Positions 47,400 to 64,000 of a stretch of DNA of 64,000 bases are shown here, piece by piece. This DNA is from Oryzias latipes (lineage: Eukaryota > Chordata > Actinopteri > Beloniformes > Adrianichthyidae). Position 1 is the first letter of the stretch; every line of letters starts with the position of its first letter. The notes under the pieces are model-generated. The model did not search any database. It saw nothing but the letters and a program-made list of their open reading frames with translations, and was not told the origin of the DNA. The translations under genes were made by a program, and so were the position numbers. The stretch is taken from the NCBI RefSeq assembly GCF_002234675.1, contig NC_019865.2, positions 1,585,958 to 1,649,957 of the forward strand. The letters run 5' to 3'.

Positions 47400-49180
47400 T
47401 AGAGAATTGTGGCTTATATGCAGTATATTAAATTTTAACACAATCTTTTGTGTGATGCTCTTTTTGTTTTTGCATGAAAAAGGTCAAGTATACAATGAAA
47501 AGTATAGGATTTGCTTGAGATAAGATGAACTTTAATAATCCGTAGGGAAATTTAGTTGTTAAAACAACCCTGGGGTTTAGGCATCAAGATGCAAAGAAAT
47601 TAAATATTCAGATGTGCAAAAATTAAAATTTACATACTTTAAAATATCATAGACAAGCTAAGTCATGTGGTGTGAAACATCTCAGGTAAAAAAAAAAAGA
47701 CCATTAGAAACTCTGGAGTTGATTTTAGTGGCACAGATCATTCGATTCGATTTGATTCGATTTGATTTGACATGGTTTATTTCAAGCAATCAAAGTAAGA
47801 ATACAAACAAAACAATCAGCAGCTATGCATTCGCACAGAGACGTATCAAACTTAGGATAATTAATACGCATTAGCATATGATAAAATCTGTTCCTTAAAC
47901 TAGAATAGATAATGCTTTATGATGATTTTGCTCAGAAAAACACACTTGTTGTGGTCTGTCATCAGGTTACGCACTTTTCAGTTGTGTCTAAAAACAAATG
48001 TTAAAATAACAAGACTATAAATTAGCAACAGTTAAGCTATTACATCTAAATAAGCAGAATTAGCATCATTCATTAACAAATTATTCTTAAGGATAATACT
48101 GCACAGGACACTGGTGCAGAAAAATGTGACCTCTGATGAGTATGAGGTTTGTGTAATCCATGTGTAATCCATGAATAGCACATACATGCTATTCATGGAT
48201 TACACAGCCCAAAAAAATGACAAGCAAAATTTAGATTTTCAACACTCATATTAAGATGAACTGCAAGGTTTTACTCTTCACACTTGGGAAGACACAAATC
48301 AAAAACTTTAACTTGTTTATTACCCATCGACCCTGTTACACAGTAGCTGTGTTAGTGTTCGCATTAAATGACATGAACAAGATGTAAATTGTGTGGACAA
48401 AGAAAATTCTGTCAGACTTTTTTTTTTTTTAGTATTTTGTTCCGTAGAGACAGAATAAAACTGCTCTGATTGCCGTGAAACTCGAAATGATAGAAGTTAA
48501 CTTTTCTTGGAACTGAAAGAAACTTAGGAGAAAAATGATAATTAAAATTATCCAGAACATGGGTTGCACAGTGACTTTTTAAGGTATGAGAATGCTAAAA
48601 TGTATCTCTTTGCTTATGATTTATGCTGCTTTCCTGACTGGTGATTTAGGCTTTTTATTGACAACACCAGCTAAAAGCTGTCAGATTACACGTGCACTAT
48701 GAGCATGTGAACTGATCATGCTTAATCTATTGTAGAAGAAGTTGTAAATAAAATCGGGCTCTCTTCTTGGAGTGGAGGTCAGGTGCAAGGCTCCTGAGTG
48801 CCGAACACTATCTTTGCCCACATAACCAAAACACTGCAGGGCACCATGACAACCAAGCCTTTTCCAGAAAAGCTACTAATATAGATGCGGTCACAGCATT
48901 GGGTTCGGATGGGACCTCACTGACAGATCCAAACACAGAACCAAACAATGAAGGCAGGGGGTGGTGGCAGTGGCAGACTTTCACTCCCCGGCTTTAAGAT
49001 GAGGAAAAATGTTATTTACTGCGCATGTGCATGACTGTGTATGCAAATATTCTTGTTGGCACAAACATGACAGAAAGAAAAAAAAGAGAACCGGGATTAA
49101 ACTTTGCTTTTTTTTAATGACGTTGTCTTAAGGTGAATTTTGACTTTAACTGCTGTAGAGGGATATGTAAAAATTTGAAT
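47400..49180. other. Intergenic region between vwa1 and ralgapb
   Basis: AT-rich, with no supported gene. It holds a perfect hairpin at 48161-48206, reported separately, and short T and A runs. Confidence 0.4.
48161..48206. repeat. Perfect 20-bp hairpin
   Basis: TGTGTAATCCATGAATAGCA at 48161-48180 is exactly complementary to 48187-48206, with a 6-base loop (CATACA). The first ten bases are also present as a direct copy immediately upstream (48151-48160, GTGTAATCCA). No gene context. Confidence 0.9.
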
Positions 49181-49239
49181 GAAGAATTACAGATTTTTTT
49201 TGGTTTCAAACTTCGACATGCCACACCCACAGTCTGCGC

Positions 49240-49431
49240 CTGCGTATATCCCCTCGGTGAACGCTAGGGGCGCCTCGCACCGGAAGCCGTCTCCTGTTAG
49301 CCCCGTCAAAAGCCTAGATCTCCAAAGCCTGACATTGTGAAGATGGAGGCTGTTGGGGTTTAGACCGGGAAGAGGGAGCTCACACCGGGACATTCGGAGT
49401 CGTGTTATGGAAACGTTCTCTGCAGGTTCAG
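49240..49431 (+). promoter_or_regulatory. Predicted ralgapb promoter and non-coding first exon
   Basis: A GC/CpG-richer patch ends in a strong donor, TTCAG/GTAAAG, at 49431/49432. The acceptor GTCTGCAG/GTGGAGG at 50148 opens the exon that carries the start codon. AAGATGGAGGC at about 49341 resembles a YY1-type site often found at housekeeping promoters. Transcription start is not determined. Confidence 0.5.
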
Positions 49432-50192
49432 GTAAAGACAAAAGCCTGTAATTTAACCAGCAAACTAACCTTGTTGTCTTTGAAAACTTGGTTAGTTAGC
49501 AAGCATAGCGAGCTAATGTCAGCGACGAAGCTAATGCTAGCTAAGCTAGCTGGGAAAATCGGAGCAACTTTCTCCTTCTATGTGATATTTGACCTGTGGG
49601 AGTATATGTTCATATTTTACCGATGATAATTTTCGGTTCCTAACAGAGAGAGGTGATATCGACTCAGCAGTCAATTAATTTTGGTTTATTCGGCAAGTTA
49701 GGACGGATGTTTTGAACGGGCTTCTCAGTAGGATCCGCTTCCTGGTTGGGAATCCTCCCTTTCTGACCGAACCGAGACGCGTCCCGTAAACATTAGAATA
49801 ACTAAAACTTGAGTTAAGTTTTCAGACTACACTGCCAGGCTGTGCTATGAAAGAACGGGGCTGCTTTTCCTCGCTAACATGGAAACTTGCCCAAGAACAC
49901 AAAGCCCTGGGGTGTTTTTGTTTACTGATGCTTCCCTGTTTACAGGGAAGAGAAATCCTTAGCTGTGTCAGGTCCATACATGATATCCAGTTCAGATTGA
50001 CTATTTGACGTGCTATCACACAGACAATAATTTCAATGAGAGTCTGCATAATTGTATTACAATTTTTTTATGTGATTAATACTTTGACAACGGCATGTGA
50101 ATGACCTAAGTACAGTTTTCCCTGACCTCCACATTTGTGTGTCTGCAGGTGGAGGCAGGAGCTGCATGTAGAGAGCATCAGAAATCAGCAGG

Positions 50193-62283
<12,091 letters not shown>

Positions 62284-62310
62284 GTGAGATCCCACTGCAG
62301 GCCAACTCGA

Positions 62311-62956
62311 CAGGAATGTCCCGACTGGATCTGGCCCGATCACGAGGTTTCATCAGACTCGATCGAATGTATCCTGATCAGGGATTGGCTGTAGATTTTT
62401 TTCTCATTATTATGATTAGCGCTGTATATTTCAAGCTTATCCTTACGGATAAATACTCCAGTGGAAGTCTGCAAATCATGAACGGACCACGATGTTTTAT
62501 TGTCGTAGAGTTCAGTAGAATACGGCAGCAGTCTGTGCAGGAGGCTCTGTGTGGAAAAACTAACGATCCACTGAGTTCTGTAAACACAGACTCCGCCCAC
62601 ACTGCACCAAACATTGATAAGAACAGGAACAGGCTCCTATCAGGTAGACATGTTGGTTTTCATCTAGAAAACAGACATTTTACTGAAGGACCAGAGAAAG
62701 GTAGTAAGAATTTGTTCTGTGAAGCTCAATACTTTATGACACTGCTCTACTTTAAGTTAGTGATTTGTCTGAATGCCTGCTGGGGATTTTATTTAATTTA
62801 AATTAATATAGAAATATGCACAAATCTCCTTAATACTACTTAATATTTTGCATTTGTTCATTTTAGTTATGTATTATGAAAGCATCGTATCAGGACTCAA
62901 AATTAAAAGTCTGAATCAAATCGGAGCCAAAAATGAACCTGATCGGGACGTCCCTC
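62311..62956. mobile_element. Possible MITE with GGGATGTCCCGATC-type ends
   Basis: CAGGAATGTCCCGACTGG (62311) and its inverted relative GATCGGGACGTCCCTC (62941-62956) could be the terminal repeats of a 650-bp non-autonomous element in the ralgapb intron. Internal GATCGA/TCGATC motifs occur near both ends. No clean target duplication was found, so this is tentative. Confidence 0.35.
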
Positions 62957-64000
62957 TTACTCAACTTCAGAATTCAGGGGGGGCCACAGCGCCGTCAAGG
63001 CGTTGTGGATTAAATATCCCGATCGGGTTCTTTGGCGCCGATCCCATTCAAAGTATCTGCCAATAGGGGTGTTGGAAAAAATCTGTGAAATATCGGGATA
63101 TATCAATTGGCGATTTAAAAAAAAAAAATATATAAAAAAGGCACTCAAGACGGTATTTCATTATTTTCGAGCGTCCCTCAGCGTCTGACTCTAGTTTTCC
63201 ACTTAAACCCTCGACCACTAGTTGGCAGCACCGCCCCCCCACTGAGGTCTTTGAGCAGCTCTACACTTAAACAACAAGATCAGGTGACAATCAGCTAGTT
63301 AAATTCTAAATGTTCAGTCAGCCTCGCAGCTACTACTTAGTTTTTGCTTGCGATGGAAACCAAATTGAAACTCTGAGCTGCGCTGCTGCCACTTCCTTAG
63401 AAAACGCAGACTATGGGGTTTTACAGTGGGCTGCAGATAAGAACGACTGAGACTTGAGATGTACACACATCGTATCGTGAGACGTGTTTTATGATTATTC
63501 GTCGCATCGACGGACTCTCGCCAAAACACCCCCCTATCTGTCTATACCGAGTCCCAATCCGACAAATTAAATAAATGAACACATTTAATGAACAGATCCA
63601 GGTTTTCCCCTATTTTTAATTTATTTACCTACAAAGCACAAATAGAGCATTTCTGTTCGAACATGTGCGACAGGCTGGCGACCTGTCTGGGATGTCGCCT
63701 GCCTTCGCCCACAAGTGGCCGGGATAGGCTCCGGCAGCCCCGTGACCCCAAAAGGGAAAAACTGAATAGAAAACGATTGAATAGCTTGAACATTTAAGTA
63801 AAAATGGTGTGACTGACTACTAGAAAAAAACAGTTAACTAGTCGTGTGAGAAAGTTCGGTGTCTGTAGCTTTAGAATCCTGAGAAGTATTGAACATTTTT
63901 GATCAGATGTGATCATATCTCCATTGAAATTGACTTTCTTCCAACATAGTTTTGTAGCATTATGGGTATTGATGACCAGGTCACATCACCGAACCATTTA
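62957..64000. other. ralgapb intron sequence to the window end
   Basis: No further ralgapb exon was found before 64000. The stretch contains a degraded fish repeat tail at 63660-63778 (GGGATAGGCTCCGGCAGCCC) and a poly-A/TA run near 63118-63135. Confidence 0.5.

Noticed and set aside
48120-48210. MicroRNA precursor at the perfect hairpin
   Set aside because: The stem is only 20 bp with a 6-base loop, shorter than a usual precursor. Kept as a finding on structure only.

Overview
The window is vertebrate genomic DNA. The genes have many short exons with GT/AG introns, the intergenic sequence is AT-rich, and the repeats (RTE and other LINEs, PIF/Harbinger, hAT, short TIR elements, a LINE-type 3' tail) are of the kinds typical of ray-finned fish. 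Protein similarity and repeat types point to a teleost; the species cannot be told from this sequence alone. No operon, CRISPR array, rRNA or tRNA gene was seen.

Layout. (1) 400-1651, + strand: micos10 (MIC10, inner-membrane cristae-junction scaffold), four exons. (2) 3.1-4.9 kb, - strand: a decayed non-LTR retrotransposon. (3) 6518-17686, + strand: htr6 (serotonin 5-HT6 receptor), three coding exons. Its 8.5-kb first intron holds a nest of transposons: a large inverted-repeat element (about 8.8-15.3 kb) interrupted by a PIF/Harbinger element (9241-10727) and by a complete RTE-type LINE with an open 963-codon ORF and a 22-bp target-site duplication (11720-14851). (4) 19975-28033, - strand: tmco4 (TMEM and coiled-coil / DUF726 alpha-beta hydrolase-like protein), 14 exons reconstructed, with a 2-kb AT-rich minisatellite in one intron. 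(5) 28.6-38.3 kb: mostly repeats and unassigned sequence, including a TIR element (30.6-31.8 kb) and a LINE 3' fragment. (6) 38390-46207, + strand: vwa1 (secreted matrix protein with a VWA domain and FN3 domains), six coding exons, with an RT fragment and a hAT element in its introns. (7) 50193 to the window end, + strand: ralgapb (Ral GTPase-activating protein beta subunit), 19 coding exons for about 1008 residues. The rest of the gene, including the C-terminal RapGAP-like region, lies past the window edge.

The genes do not form a pathway. micos10-htr6-tmco4 matches the human 1p36.13 order. vwa1 (human 1p36.33) and ralgapb (human 20q11) show that this fish segment joins blocks that are separate in human. 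All exon coordinates were worked out by hand from splice sites and protein similarity; reading frame was checked across every junction of htr6, tmco4, vwa1 and ralgapb.

I found no convincing new biological system. The most notable things are the nested transposons with an apparently young RTE copy, the higher-order minisatellite packed with AATAAA hexamers, and several clean insertion footprints.
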